Part shown: positions 56,188 through 64,000 of the stretch, piece after piece
How positions within the stretch are numbered: the stretch's first letter is position 1
Layout: each line of letters starts with the position of its first letter
Origin: Prosthecobacter sp.
Lineage (GTDB): Bacteria > Verrucomicrobiota > Verrucomicrobiia > Verrucomicrobiales > Verrucomicrobiaceae
Reading direction: 5' to 3'
DNA length: 64,000 bases
Assembly (NCBI RefSeq): GCF_034366625.1
Contig: NZ_JAXMIH010000001.1
Span: forward strand, 31,389 to 95,388
Position numbers and translations under genes: made by a program
Notes under the pieces: generated by a model
What the model saw: the letters and a program-made list of their open reading frames with translations, nothing else
The model's database searches: none
Told to the model about the DNA's origin: nothing

Positions 56188-57384
56188 TCAGCATCCAACT
56201 TTATCTGCAATCAAGGCCCGGTAGATCTCCGCTTGCGCAGTCATCTGACTCTCAAGATTAAAGCAAACCTCGATATGCTGACGGCCGGATCGAGTGATTT
56301 CTTGGAGCCGTGTCACCGAAGCTCCCAATTGGAGCAGCGCCGAGGTCAAGGCCGGAACATCGCCTTCGGGACAGAGATAGCCCGTCACTTGATCCTTGAT
56401 GACAGTGGGGATGTCGCAATGCGCGGTGCCAATGCAAAGGAGCCCTTGGGCCATTGCCTCGGTCAGCACAACGGGCGAACCTCCCTCGGCATCCCCACTT
56501 TCAGCGTGGCGGCTGGGTGACAGCATAATATCCTGCCGGGCCATGATCTCCCGGGTTTCAATCAGGGAACAAAAACCGGCGAGGTGAATTCTCCCGGCAC
56601 AAGCCGGGTCAGCGACGAGCCTTTGAATCTCTGCCTTGATCTCCTGCCCCTTGGGATCATCGGGACTGGCGTCACCAATGATGGTGAGATGAATATCCAT
56701 CCCGGCGGCCATGGCCATGACACATGCCCGGACACCGTCCACCAACCCCTTCTTCTCAACGAACCGACCCACCATGACCACCCGCAGCGGCTTGGAAAAC
56801 GAACGTTCTGAGTAAGGAAGTCGTGAGAGGTCTGCGCCCAGGCGATGTACAATGATTTTTTCGGGAGGGCAGCCCAGTGTCACAAGCCGTTCTTTCATGG
56901 CCGGGCCTTCGACGAGGAAACATCTGCCTTGCCTGAAGAGCCGCGCATATCGTCCACACCAAATGGGCTCCTCAGTCGGGAGCCTCCACGCATCGAAGCC
57001 GTAAAATGACGTGACAAGTGGAATTCCCAGTCTCGCTGCCATTCCAAGCTGCTCCCAAGCCTGCATGCCAAAGTGCGCGTGGAGGAGATCTGGTTTTAGA
57101 GACTTCACACGCCGCTCGGCTTTTCGCCTGTTCATACCAAGCCGGCTCCTGAGTGAGAAGATCAGCCGCGCAAGGAGGCCCTGCTTTGATCTGCCTTCCG
57201 AAATCAGGATGATCCGATTTTCATCAAGGGGAAAGGCATCAAGGTTTGCCGTGCTGCTGCACAGGACGGAACCCAAAACCCCGGGCACGCGCATGACCTG
57301 CGGGTAGATCCAGTTTTCGGACACGTTGAGAAATGGCTCCACACAATGAACCACACACACGGTCTTGGCATTCACTTCGCTCAC
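56188..57384 (-). CDS. GT4-family glycosyltransferase (WcaL-like)
   Basis: The 398-residue GT-B enzyme has DLLHAHFGMQAWEQLGM, LVTSFYGFDAWRLP, LRVVMVGRFVEKKGLVDGVRA and QDIMLSPSRHAESGDAEGGSPVVLTEAMAQGL. This is the WcaL/ExoL-like GT4 subgroup of exopolysaccharide clusters. Its start overlaps the DegT stop by 4 bases (ATGA), so it is translationally coupled. Confidence 0.92.
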   Translation of the reverse strand: MSEVNAKTVCVVHCVEPFLNVSENWIYPQVMRVPGVLGSVLCSSTANLDAFPLDENRIILISEGRSKQGLLARLIFSLRSRLGMNRRKAERRVKSLKPDLLHAHFGMQAWEQLGMAARLGIPLVTSFYGFDAWRLPTEEPIWCGRYARLFRQGRCFLVEGPAMKERLVTLGCPPEKIIVHRLGADLSRLPYSERSFSKPLRVVMVGRFVEKKGLVDGVRACVMAMAAGMDIHLTIIGDASPDDPKGQEIKAEIQRLVADPACAGRIHLAGFCSLIETREIMARQDIMLSPSRHAESGDAEGGSPVVLTEAMAQGLLCIGTAHCDIPTVIKDQVTGYLCPEGDVPALTSALLQLGASVTRLQEITRSGRQHIEVCFNLESQMTAQAEIYRALIADKVGC

Positions 57385-58529
57385 TCCAGAATTCCCCGCA
57401 CCGTTTCGATGACATCCTTCACGTCCTCGTCAGAAAGTCTTGCCGACAACGGCAGGGAGACGGTTGTTTCCCCGATTTTCTGCGAAACAGGAAAGTCAGA
57501 CAGTTTCCATCCAAACCTGTCCTGATAAACGGGATGTTCCGGGATGGAGCGGTAATGCACCCCTGTGCCAATTTTTTGACGATGCATCCGGCTGATGAAC
57601 TGGTCTCGTGAAACAGGAGCACAATCAGGATTGATCAACAAGGTGAACAGGTGAAGCGCATGCTTTGACCCAACCTCGAATTCAGCCGGAAGAACAACCG
57701 GCAGATCGGCGAACGCCGCCATGTAGCGCCTCCAGATTTCAAGCCTTCTGTTCCAGTATCGTTCCACACGGGTGATCTGGTGCATTCCGATGGCAGCCTG
57801 CAGATCCATCATGTTGTACTTGAAGCCGGCCTCAACGACCTCGTAGTGCTTGTATCCGTCGTCGGAGAATCTCTTCCAGGCGTCCTGGGACATGCCATGC
57901 AGAGCCAGCACCTTGATGCGGGCAGCGACGGTCGCATCGTTGGTCAGAACCATGCCGCCCTCGCCGGTGACGATATTCTTCGTCGAGTAGAAGCTCAGAA
58001 CACCGCAATCGCCTATCGTCCCCGCCTTGCGGCCAAGAAATTCGGTCTCGATGGCATGGGCGCAGTCCTCGATGATTCTCAACCCATGTTTCTCCGCCAG
58101 CGCCGTCAGCCTGCTCATGTCGCAGGCCCGTCCGGCAAAGTGCACCGGCATGAGCGCCTTGGTGCGCGGCGTGATTTTTCGGGCGACATCCTCCGGGTCC
58201 ATGTTGAACGTGGCGGGATCCACATCCACCAGCACAGGCGTGGCTCCTGAATGAATCACCGCATTGATGGTGGCACAGAAGGTCATGGCAGGGACAATAA
58301 CCTCATCTCCAGGCTGCAGTCCGAGCGCCAGACAGGCCAGATGCAGCCCGGCCGTGCAGGAGTTGACGGCCACCGCATGCTTCACCTCCTTGTGGGCGGC
58401 GATGCGTCTTTCAAACTCAGCCACCTTGGGTCCCGTGCCCAGCCATGCCTTGCGCAAGCTGTCCACCACTTCCTCGATCTCGGGCTCTTCGATGGCCGGT
58501 TGTCCAAAAACTAGATAGCTGTCTCTCAT
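57381..58529 (-). CDS. DegT/DnrJ/EryC1 sugar aminotransferase
   Basis: The 382-residue PLP enzyme has the lysine Lys184 in LSFYSTKNIVTGEGG, PAMTFCATINAVIHSGATPVLVDVD and EDCAHAIE. It transfers an amino group to a keto sugar on a nucleotide, giving an amino-deoxy sugar. Its presence with a Gfo/Idh oxidoreductase and methyltransferases suggests a modified amino sugar in the glycan. It follows the GT4 gene in an ATGA overlap. Confidence 0.95.
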   Translation of the reverse strand: MRDSYLVFGQPAIEEPEIEEVVDSLRKAWLGTGPKVAEFERRIAAHKEVKHAVAVNSCTAGLHLACLALGLQPGDEVIVPAMTFCATINAVIHSGATPVLVDVDPATFNMDPEDVARKITPRTKALMPVHFAGRACDMSRLTALAEKHGLRIIEDCAHAIETEFLGRKAGTIGDCGVLSFYSTKNIVTGEGGMVLTNDATVAARIKVLALHGMSQDAWKRFSDDGYKHYEVVEAGFKYNMMDLQAAIGMHQITRVERYWNRRLEIWRRYMAAFADLPVVLPAEFEVGSKHALHLFTLLINPDCAPVSRDQFISRMHRQKIGTGVHYRSIPEHPVYQDRFGWKLSDFPVSQKIGETTVSLPLSARLSDEDVKDVIETVRGILE

Positions 58530-58580
58530 CAGTTCTAAATCAATCTTGCAGTGTGTCAGGATGTCGGAGCGGTCAGATGA

Positions 58581-59243
58581 TCAGGCATTTTTTCTGGCCA
58601 CAAGATCAATCCGCGCAGCAATTTTTTCTTTGCCAACCACTTTTGCAGCCAAGCGAACAAGTCGGCTGGCGAACGCCGATGGTCCCAGCAGCGGCTGAGC
58701 CACGAAGGGCTGAGAGATCACATCGAAGCCATGCGATTCGACAAAAGCACGGAACTCTGACGGTGAAAAAAATGTCACATGGCCCTGATCGATGTCGAAG
58801 CGATTATGGCGGGAAGGTGACTTCACAATGATCACTCCACCCGGCAGCAGCACCCGTTGCAGTTCTCTGAAGAGAAGATCGTTCTGCTCCGGGAAGATGT
58901 GATCCACAAACTCATTCAAAACGGCCCCGCCCACGGAGGCGGAATCCAGGGGCAGCGTTTCTCCGCCATGCCATAAGCGCGCATCCACCAGCGGATGCAG
59001 CTCACGGCATTTCTCCAAGGCGCGCTCACTGCCTTCAAGCCCGACAGACGGGATGCCGAACTGCCTGGCACACTCCAGCAGGAAGCCCTGCCCGCAGCCG
59101 ACGTCGAGCAACGGCGGACATGGAGCCATGGAAACGAACTCGGAGAGAAGCCAGCGGTAGTTTGCCCAGCTACGGCCTGCGTATTCCGTCTGGTAGTTCT
59201 GCCACCAGAGGTCAGGATCGGAGAGAGGCGGGATCGGATGCAT
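58581..59243 (-). CDS. Class I SAM-dependent methyltransferase
   Basis: The 220-residue product has PPLLDVGCGQGFLLECARQFG (motif I), GLEGSERALEKCREL, AVLNEFVDHIFPEQ and LQRVLLPGGVIIVKSPSRHN. The pattern is that of Methyltransf_11-like enzymes. Target unknown. It lies between the DegT gene and the Gfo/Idh gene. Confidence 0.9.
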   Translation of the reverse strand: MHPIPPLSDPDLWWQNYQTEYAGRSWANYRWLLSEFVSMAPCPPLLDVGCGQGFLLECARQFGIPSVGLEGSERALEKCRELHPLVDARLWHGGETLPLDSASVGGAVLNEFVDHIFPEQNDLLFRELQRVLLPGGVIIVKSPSRHNRFDIDQGHVTFFSPSEFRAFVESHGFDVISQPFVAQPLLGPSAFASRLVRLAAKVVGKEKIAARIDLVARKNA

Positions 59244-59273
59244 GAGTGATCTGAAAACTGGCGGAACTGGCGG

Positions 59274-60422
59274 TCAGAGCTGGTCAAACTGAGGCAGCCA
59301 AAAGCTGGACATTTTCACCGGCTGCCCGGTGCGGTAGGCTTCGACACCCGCGAGGCAGGTCGCCACGGTCCTGGCGGCATCCACGACGGAGCAGACCGGT
59401 TTGCGACGTTCCTGGACGCATTGCACGAAATCCCGGAGCGACTCCCGCACCGCGAATTCGTGCTCATACATTCGGAGCGGGTAGTGGGCAACCGAGTACT
59501 CGCTGGGAAGCGTCTTGCTGCAGAGCAGCATCTCCATGATTTTGACCGTCAGCCAGGGGCGGCTCCACTGCCTGACATATCTGATGAGATTGAGCAGGCC
59601 CGGGCGCGGTTTCGGAAAGGCCGGTCTTGCGATGATCTCGAAGCTGCCGTCCCGGGCAAAGACAAGATTGTCCTCAATGCAGCGCTCATTCCCGTAAACC
59701 TTCACCGAATGATCCTGGGGGCGTCCGAATCCGAAAGCGGTCACCACCTTGCCGACGACCCCGGAACGAAAACGCATGAGGAGCACATTCATGTCGGATT
59801 CGGGATAGTCGGGAAAGGCCAGGTTGTTGGCCATGGCCGAGACCTCGACCACTTCGTCATTCAGCAGCCAGCGGAGAAGGTCCACAAAATGGCAGCCGGA
59901 GTAAACAAGCGGAGTGGCATTGTCCTCGAAACGCCAAGGGTCGTACAGCGAAGCCCGCTGCGTGAGGTTGTGTATGTAATAACCCTCAATGTAGCTGAGC
60001 GTGCCGAGGCGTTTCTGGTCGAGCTGCGCTTTCATTGCCAGATGTACCGGCAGGAAGCGCATCTGATGCTGCACTGCGGCAATGCGGTCAGGACACTCCC
60101 TGACAGCATCCAGGATGAGGCTGCAGCCCTCAAGCGAGTCCGTCAGCGGCTTTTCAGTGATGGTGTCCTTTCCAGCGCGAATGCTCCTAGCATAATAATC
60201 GGCGTGCGTGCGGTCCGGAGTGCAGATGGAGACGGCGTCCACATCCGAGCTGAGAAAGGTTTCAAAGTCATCCGTGAGCAAAATGGAAGGAGCCACCCGC
60301 TGCGCACGCTCCAGCCCCGGCTGCTTGGGGTCGAACACGGCACCAACTTCGCAGCCCAGGCTCTGAAAATGCCTGAACTGGGCCATGCCGGCCCCGCCAA
60401 AACCTGCAATGCCGATTTTCAT
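59274..60422 (-). CDS. Gfo/Idh/MocA-family oxidoreductase
   Basis: The 382-residue NAD(P)-dependent enzyme starts MKIGIAGFGGAGMAQFRHFQ (Rossmann). It has AVSICTPDRTHADYYARSIRAGKD and EKPLTDSLE, the family's substrate-side motif. In glycan loci these enzymes oxidise nucleotide sugars at C3 or C4. With the DegT gene it would form an amino-sugar pathway. It overlaps the upstream methyltransferase by 4 bases (ATGA). Confidence 0.94.
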   Translation of the reverse strand: MKIGIAGFGGAGMAQFRHFQSLGCEVGAVFDPKQPGLERAQRVAPSILLTDDFETFLSSDVDAVSICTPDRTHADYYARSIRAGKDTITEKPLTDSLEGCSLILDAVRECPDRIAAVQHQMRFLPVHLAMKAQLDQKRLGTLSYIEGYYIHNLTQRASLYDPWRFEDNATPLVYSGCHFVDLLRWLLNDEVVEVSAMANNLAFPDYPESDMNVLLMRFRSGVVGKVVTAFGFGRPQDHSVKVYGNERCIEDNLVFARDGSFEIIARPAFPKPRPGLLNLIRYVRQWSRPWLTVKIMEMLLCSKTLPSEYSVAHYPLRMYEHEFAVRESLRDFVQCVQERRKPVCSVVDAARTVATCLAGVEAYRTGQPVKMSSFWLPQFDQL

Positions 60423-61225
60423 GAGCGTTGCGAGGGATTCAGTTTGCGCAGGACCATCATTTTCATTTGTGAGTCATGGGAAGGTTTGATCTGAGGTGCA
60501 CGGATGGTGAGTAGAAACCGGTCCAGTGCATAAATCAGCAGCGGCGACAGACGACGCGTCACGCGGATCGCCGGATGCCACATGGCACCGCGGTCCGGAA
60601 TCCAGTAATACATGGGGAACACATGCTCCAGGGCCAGCCCAGCCTCCCTGAACACCTCCCTATAGTAGGACATCGGCCGGAACACGATGTAGTTGTTTGC
60701 TTGGTAGCGCTGCGCCGGCAGTGTATCTGTAATGATGAGCGTGCCACCGGGACGCAGGCTGTCAGCAAGCTTCTGTAAAGCCCGGCGGTGGTTCCCATCG
60801 TCAAGGATGAGATGCATGACCTCGATGGACTGGCAGACGTCATAGTCAGACCTGATCTGGAAAGCCGTGTCGCAGACATCTCCGCAAATCCATTCATGCT
60901 CCGGCATTTCCGCGCGGAGATGGTCCACGGCCTTTTCTGAAATGTCCACTCCCGTATAGCTGAGCTTTGGAAACTTCGACGCCGCCAGCTTCGCGAAGTA
61001 TCCCTGCCCGCAGCCGGCATCCAGAATGCATACCATCTCCCAGCGGGAGACTCTGGCCAGACGCAGTGCTTTCAAATAGGCGGCTCTTTTGCAGCGGTAG
61101 AGCAGCTCTCCATACTCCGGCGTCATGGACATGATACCCGACTCCTTCAGTGAGAAGGTGTTGTAGCGGCTGTTCCAAAAATTGCGCAACCGCTGTGATT
61201 CTGCTGCCTGGGTGGAGTCTTCCAT
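60419..61225 (-). CDS. Class I SAM-dependent methyltransferase
   Basis: The 268-residue product has EMVCILDAGCGQGYFAKLAASKF (motif I), YTGVDISEKAVDHLRAEMPEH and VCQSIEVMHLILDDGNHRRAL. LRPGGTLIITDTLPAQ completes a standard class I methyltransferase. The acceptor is unknown. The acyltransferase gene lies 27 bases upstream in gene order. Confidence 0.9.
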   Translation of the reverse strand: MEDSTQAAESQRLRNFWNSRYNTFSLKESGIMSMTPEYGELLYRCKRAAYLKALRLARVSRWEMVCILDAGCGQGYFAKLAASKFPKLSYTGVDISEKAVDHLRAEMPEHEWICGDVCDTAFQIRSDYDVCQSIEVMHLILDDGNHRRALQKLADSLRPGGTLIITDTLPAQRYQANNYIVFRPMSYYREVFREAGLALEHVFPMYYWIPDRGAMWHPAIRVTRRLSPLLIYALDRFLLTIRAPQIKPSHDSQMKMMVLRKLNPSQRS

Positions 61226-61252
61226 CTGCGAGCTAAAAATGTACCATCCTGT

Positions 61253-62449
61253 CTATTTCGCTGTCACACTGTCCGGCATTTCATACGCATGGCGTTTCCC
61301 GAAGGCAATGAGATGCCGTTCAAACCATTCATACGAAACCGCCGCCAGCCCAATGGCGGCAAGCATAGCCGCGACGGACACCGCCGCCTCCGCCGGGGAA
61401 TGAATCCTGGGTGCCTGATTGAAAGCCACCGCATGAGCCGCACCTATGACAGGCTCATGAAACAGATAGATGCCGTATGAAGCCCGCCCAAACCACCGAA
61501 GCGGCGCGGCCTCGAGCACGCGCACGGCAGCTCCGGAAGGAAACATGACTGCACCCAGCAGGACCGTTGAGTAAAAGACAGCCAGGAAGCTGTGATTCAG
61601 CACACCCAGCGCATAAGGCCGCATGATCAGTGCGGCAAACATGACCGCCAGCACAATGGCGAACGCAGCGATGGCGCGCCCGGACTTCCCAAGCCACAAG
61701 ACGAAACCCTCTTGCCGCAGCAAACAGGAGATCACCACTCCGGCCATGAGCGAGTCCATCCGCGCGGGCAGCAGGCAATATCTGGAAAGGCCCTCGTGCC
61801 CCATGCGGAAAAACAATGCGCAGGCGGCGCAGACTGCGCACAGAATGATGAGCGTCTTCTTCTGAGGAACCGCGAGGATGATGAACGGCAGCAGAAGATA
61901 GAACTGCTCCTCCACGGCAAGCGACCAGGTGATCCCCAGCCAGCCGGGCCCCCAGGACCGCCCCCAGGCCATCCAGAGGTTTTGCAGATAGAGGAAGTAG
62001 CTGTAGAGAGGGACGGGACTGGCCGTGCCGATCCCCTTGCCTCCCATGCCCTGGTTTGTCAGCAGCCAGCCCCACTCGTGACTGGTGCCATCAAGGCAGG
62101 AGCGAGCAATCAGGAACAGGATGAGGCTCAAAAAATAGATCGGAAAAATGCGGCAAGCGCGGCGCAGATAGAAGACTTGAAGAAGATTCCTCGAGCGCCT
62201 CTGATCGAGCAGAATTCCGCCGATGAGAAAGCCTGAGAGCACGAAAAAGAGATCCACGCCGCTCCAGTTAAGCCGGCAGAGAGCCTGGGCATACGCGGCC
62301 AGCGAGCCAGCCTCCGTATGCATCTGTGAGACCAGATTCCAGGAAAGCACCATCAGAATAGCCGCCCCCCGGAGCCCGTCCAGCGCGAGGAAACGCGAGG
62401 AAGAGTTGATCGTATCCAAAATGGGGCGGGTGGATGGTGACATTATCAA
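61253..62449 (-). CDS. Acyltransferase family 3 (OafA/YrhL-like)
   Basis: The 398-residue membrane protein has about ten transmembrane segments and the family blocks [39 protein letters not shown] and [17 protein letters not shown]. Such enzymes O-acetylate or otherwise acylate surface glycans. It overlaps the upstream wzt by 4 bases (ATGA), linking acylation to export. Confidence 0.94.
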   Translation of the reverse strand: MIMSPSTRPILDTINSSSRFLALDGLRGAAILMVLSWNLVSQMHTEAGSLAAYAQALCRLNWSGVDLFFVLSGFLIGGILLDQRRSRNLLQVFYLRRACRIFPIYFLSLILFLIARSCLDGTSHEWGWLLTNQGMGGKGIGTASPVPLYSYFLYLQNLWMAWGRSWGPGWLGITWSLAVEEQFYLLLPFIILAVPQKKTLIILCAVCAACALFFRMGHEGLSRYCLLPARMDSLMAGVVISCLLRQEGFVLWLGKSGRAIAAFAIVLAVMFAALIMRPYALGVLNHSFLAVFYSTVLLGAVMFPSGAAVRVLEAAPLRWFGRASYGIYLFHEPVIGAAHAVAFNQAPRIHSPAEAAVSVAAMLAAIGLAAVSYEWFERHLIAFGKRHAYEMPDSVTAK

Positions 62450-63792
62450 TGCTCCAGATGGCGGTGCTCCCAGATGGCCTCAATGGAGACGAGGCCATTG
62501 GCACGATCCAGCGTGTATTTCACACCGCTCGAGAAGGACTGCACAACGGACAAGGTTGCAGCCCTAGTCACGTAATCCACCCGCTCATGCCCCGCATTCC
62601 CCAGCCAAAGATCAATGGCATAGACGCCGGGATACAAGCCGAGCTTTGGAACCGTGATTTGAAACTCATGCAACCCCAGTGCGGCGTCCCACGTTCCGCC
62701 GCCCATGGCATGACGCATCTCATGAACGGGGATGGCATCGGCGGTGGTGATGAGAACGGCGACCATGGAGGCACCTGCGCGCTTGATGACATCAAGGGTG
62801 ATACGGAATGTAATGGCGTCTCCGCAATCAAAAGAAACGGCGGGCATGCCACTTTTGAGGAGCGCAATGGATTTGAATGACGCCTCTTTGTTCCCAGAGC
62901 GGTCGCTGCGGGAACTCAGGTCCACCACCGGCGCATCCCGGCATTGGCTGCCGATGTAAGCGTTGGCGACTTCGGACATAGAGCCGGCCAGTTCCACCCG
63001 GCCGGCATTCAACAGGATGCCGTGTTTGCATAACGCCGTCATCTTGCGCATGTCATGGCTTACGAAGATCACGGTGCGCCCCTCGTTCCGTGCGACCCCT
63101 TCCATCTTGCCGAGGCATTTGTTCTGGAATTCCGCATCTCCGACGGCCAGTACTTCGTCCACGATCAGAATCTCCGGCTCCAGATGCGCAGCAACGGCAA
63201 AGGCGAGACGCACATACATTCCGCTGCTGTAGCGCTTCACCGGTGTGTCGAGAAATTTTTCGATCTCGGCAAAGGCGACGATCTCATCGAACTTGCTTTT
63301 GATCTCCACCTTGGTCATGCCGAGGATGGCGCCGTTGAGATAGATGTTTTCGCGACCAGTGAGCTCGGGGTGGAAGCCGGTGCCCACCTCCAACAGTGAA
63401 GCCACACGACCACGCAACGTGATGCGCCCCGTGGTCGGCTCGGTGATGCGACTGAGAATCTTGAGGAGCGTGGATTTGCCCGCGCCGTTGCGACCGATGA
63501 TGCCGACGACCTCGCCCGGCTTCACCTCGAACGAGACGTCTTTCAAGGCCCAGAAGTCTTCTTCCGCCGCAGGAGCAGCGGGAAAAGCAGAAATGGGAAA
63601 TTGGGAAAGTTGAAATTTATCTTGGGCTTCGCCTTCGAAGGTTTCTGCTTTCTGCTTTCCCAATTTCAGCTTTTCAAGAAAGCTCCCCGCTTTCCGCGCG
63701 ATGACATCGCGCAACGCGGTGTAGCGCTCCCGCGACTCGTGGTGGAGGCGGTAGCATTTGCCGAGGTTTTCGACCTGGATGATGGGGGGCAT
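62446..63792 (-). CDS. O-antigen/polysaccharide ABC exporter ATP-binding protein (Wzt-like)
   Basis: The 448-residue protein has an N-terminal ABC domain with Walker [16 protein letters not shown] (residues 97-111), the signature [13 protein letters not shown] and Walker [15 protein letters not shown]-terminal half (about 290-448) is a Wzt-C-like carbohydrate-binding domain that would read the finished glycan. Between VIARK and [10 protein letters not shown] lies an unusual insert (about residues 43-71). Its DNA has the same style as the locus repeats. The matching permease (Wzm) is expected beyond the right edge. Confidence 0.93.
   Translation of the reverse strand: MPPIIQVENLGKCYRLHHESRERYTALRDVIARKAGSFLEKLKLGKQKAETFEGEAQDKFQLSQFPISAFPAAPAAEEDFWALKDVSFEVKPGEVVGIIGRNGAGKSTLLKILSRITEPTTGRITLRGRVASLLEVGTGFHPELTGRENIYLNGAILGMTKVEIKSKFDEIVAFAEIEKFLDTPVKRYSSGMYVRLAFAVAAHLEPEILIVDEVLAVGDAEFQNKCLGKMEGVARNEGRTVIFVSHDMRKMTALCKHGILLNAGRVELAGSMSEVANAYIGSQCRDAPVVDLSSRSDRSGNKEASFKSIALLKSGMPAVSFDCGDAITFRITLDVIKRAGASMVAVLITTADAIPVHEMRHAMGGGTWDAALGLHEFQITVPKLGLYPGVYAIDLWLGNAGHERVDYVTRAATLSVVQSFSSGVKYTLDRANGLVSIEAIWEHRHLEH
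63583..63675. repeat. Palindromic repeat inserted in-frame in the wzt gene
   Basis: A 13-bp perfect inverted repeat, GAAATTGGGAAAG (63597-63609) and its complement (63655-63667), lies inside the coding sequence. It is flanked by TTTCTGC-type heptamers. The encoded stretch ([18 protein letters not shown] plus LSQFPISAF) interrupts the ABC domain ahead of Walker A. The word GAAAAGCTGAAATTGG is shared with the repeat at 39103-39118. Confidence 0.75.
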
Positions 63793-64000
63793 TAAAAAAT
63801 GGGAAATTTAAAAAGTAGAAAGTAGAAATGCGGAGACCGGATTTCAGGGGGCATCGGAAAATTTGAAAATGAAAAAGTTGAAAGTTAAAATCCTAACTCT
63901 GGATCATTTCTGCTTTCTGCTTTCTGCTTTCTGCTTTCTGCTTTCTGCTTTCTGCTTTCTGCTTTCTGCTTTCTGCTTTCTGCTTTCTGCTTTCTGCTTT
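63793..64000. repeat. Purine-rich spacer and 7-bp satellite array at the window edge
   Basis: The 208-base spacer upstream of wzt has AGTAGAAAGTAGAAA-type words from 63815. From 63907 the unit TTTCTGC repeats without interruption for 13 full copies and part of a fourteenth, to the window edge. The true copy number is unknown. No gene is visible. Confidence 0.92.

Noticed and set aside
63907..64000. Considered as a CRISPR array
   Set aside because: The unit is 7 bp with no spacers. It is a simple tandem repeat.

Overview
The window looks like a chromosomal stretch from a Verrucomicrobiota bacterium (Verrucomicrobiae, close to Prosthecobacter/Verrucomicrobium). This is inferred from the gene content: a stand-alone SWIB protein, a GldA/GldF/GldG/DUF4340 transport operon outside Bacteroidota, several large secreted or membrane proteins without clear relatives, GC-rich codon use, and purine-rich simple repeats between genes. 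No sequence search was run. The CMP-Kdo gene kdsB and the O-antigen-type genes indicate a Gram-negative envelope.

Left part (1-30,380), mostly housekeeping. A 5'-cut beta-CASP nuclease, a secreted unknown and a Bax-inhibitor-like membrane protein precede pyrG and kdsB (CTP supply, then CMP-Kdo). Next come the SWIB protein, a PAS histidine kinase and divergent cutA. A small accessory patch (about 7,080-8,340) holds a DUF433/DUF5615 pair, a duplicated cutA tail and an A+T-richer orphan gene. Then follow gltX, an AsmA-like protein, galU, sppA, a CPBP protease, fabG and an EEP-family hydrolase. A four-gene ABC operon (21,112 down to 16,046) ends at a clear terminator. A TPR protein, a short MGMT-domain protein, tRNA-Asp, pdxJ-acpS-coaD-DUF177-rpmF, acpP, a YugP-type protease and a secreted alpha/beta hydrolase complete this half.

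Right part (30,352-64,000) is one large surface-polysaccharide locus, all on the minus strand and read from right to left. It begins with the O-antigen ABC exporter ATPase (Wzt) and continues with an acyltransferase, methyltransferases, an oxidoreductase, a DegT aminotransferase, many GT2/GT4 glycosyltransferases, a radical SAM/SPASM enzyme and an FkbM methyltransferase. An AsnB / CapA-like / GT4 / PaaK-like run follows, then more transferases, a Wzy-like polymerase and the gmd-fcl pair for GDP-L-fucose. Many neighbours overlap by 4 bases (ATGA), so they are probably translated as coupled groups. The likely product is a fucose-containing, heavily methylated and possibly amidated or acylated glycan.

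The most unusual signals are repeats inside and next to glycan genes. There is an 11-base G/C tract inside a GT4 gene, a 10-bp tandem repeat inside another GT4, and an in-frame palindromic repeat inserted in the Wzt ATPase. A glycosyltransferase has its 5' end abutting repeats and lacks a normal start codon. A 0.9-kb mosaic of intergenic repeats follows it, and a 7-bp satellite array runs off the right edge. Together they suggest that this locus varies by slipped-strand and repeat-driven changes.
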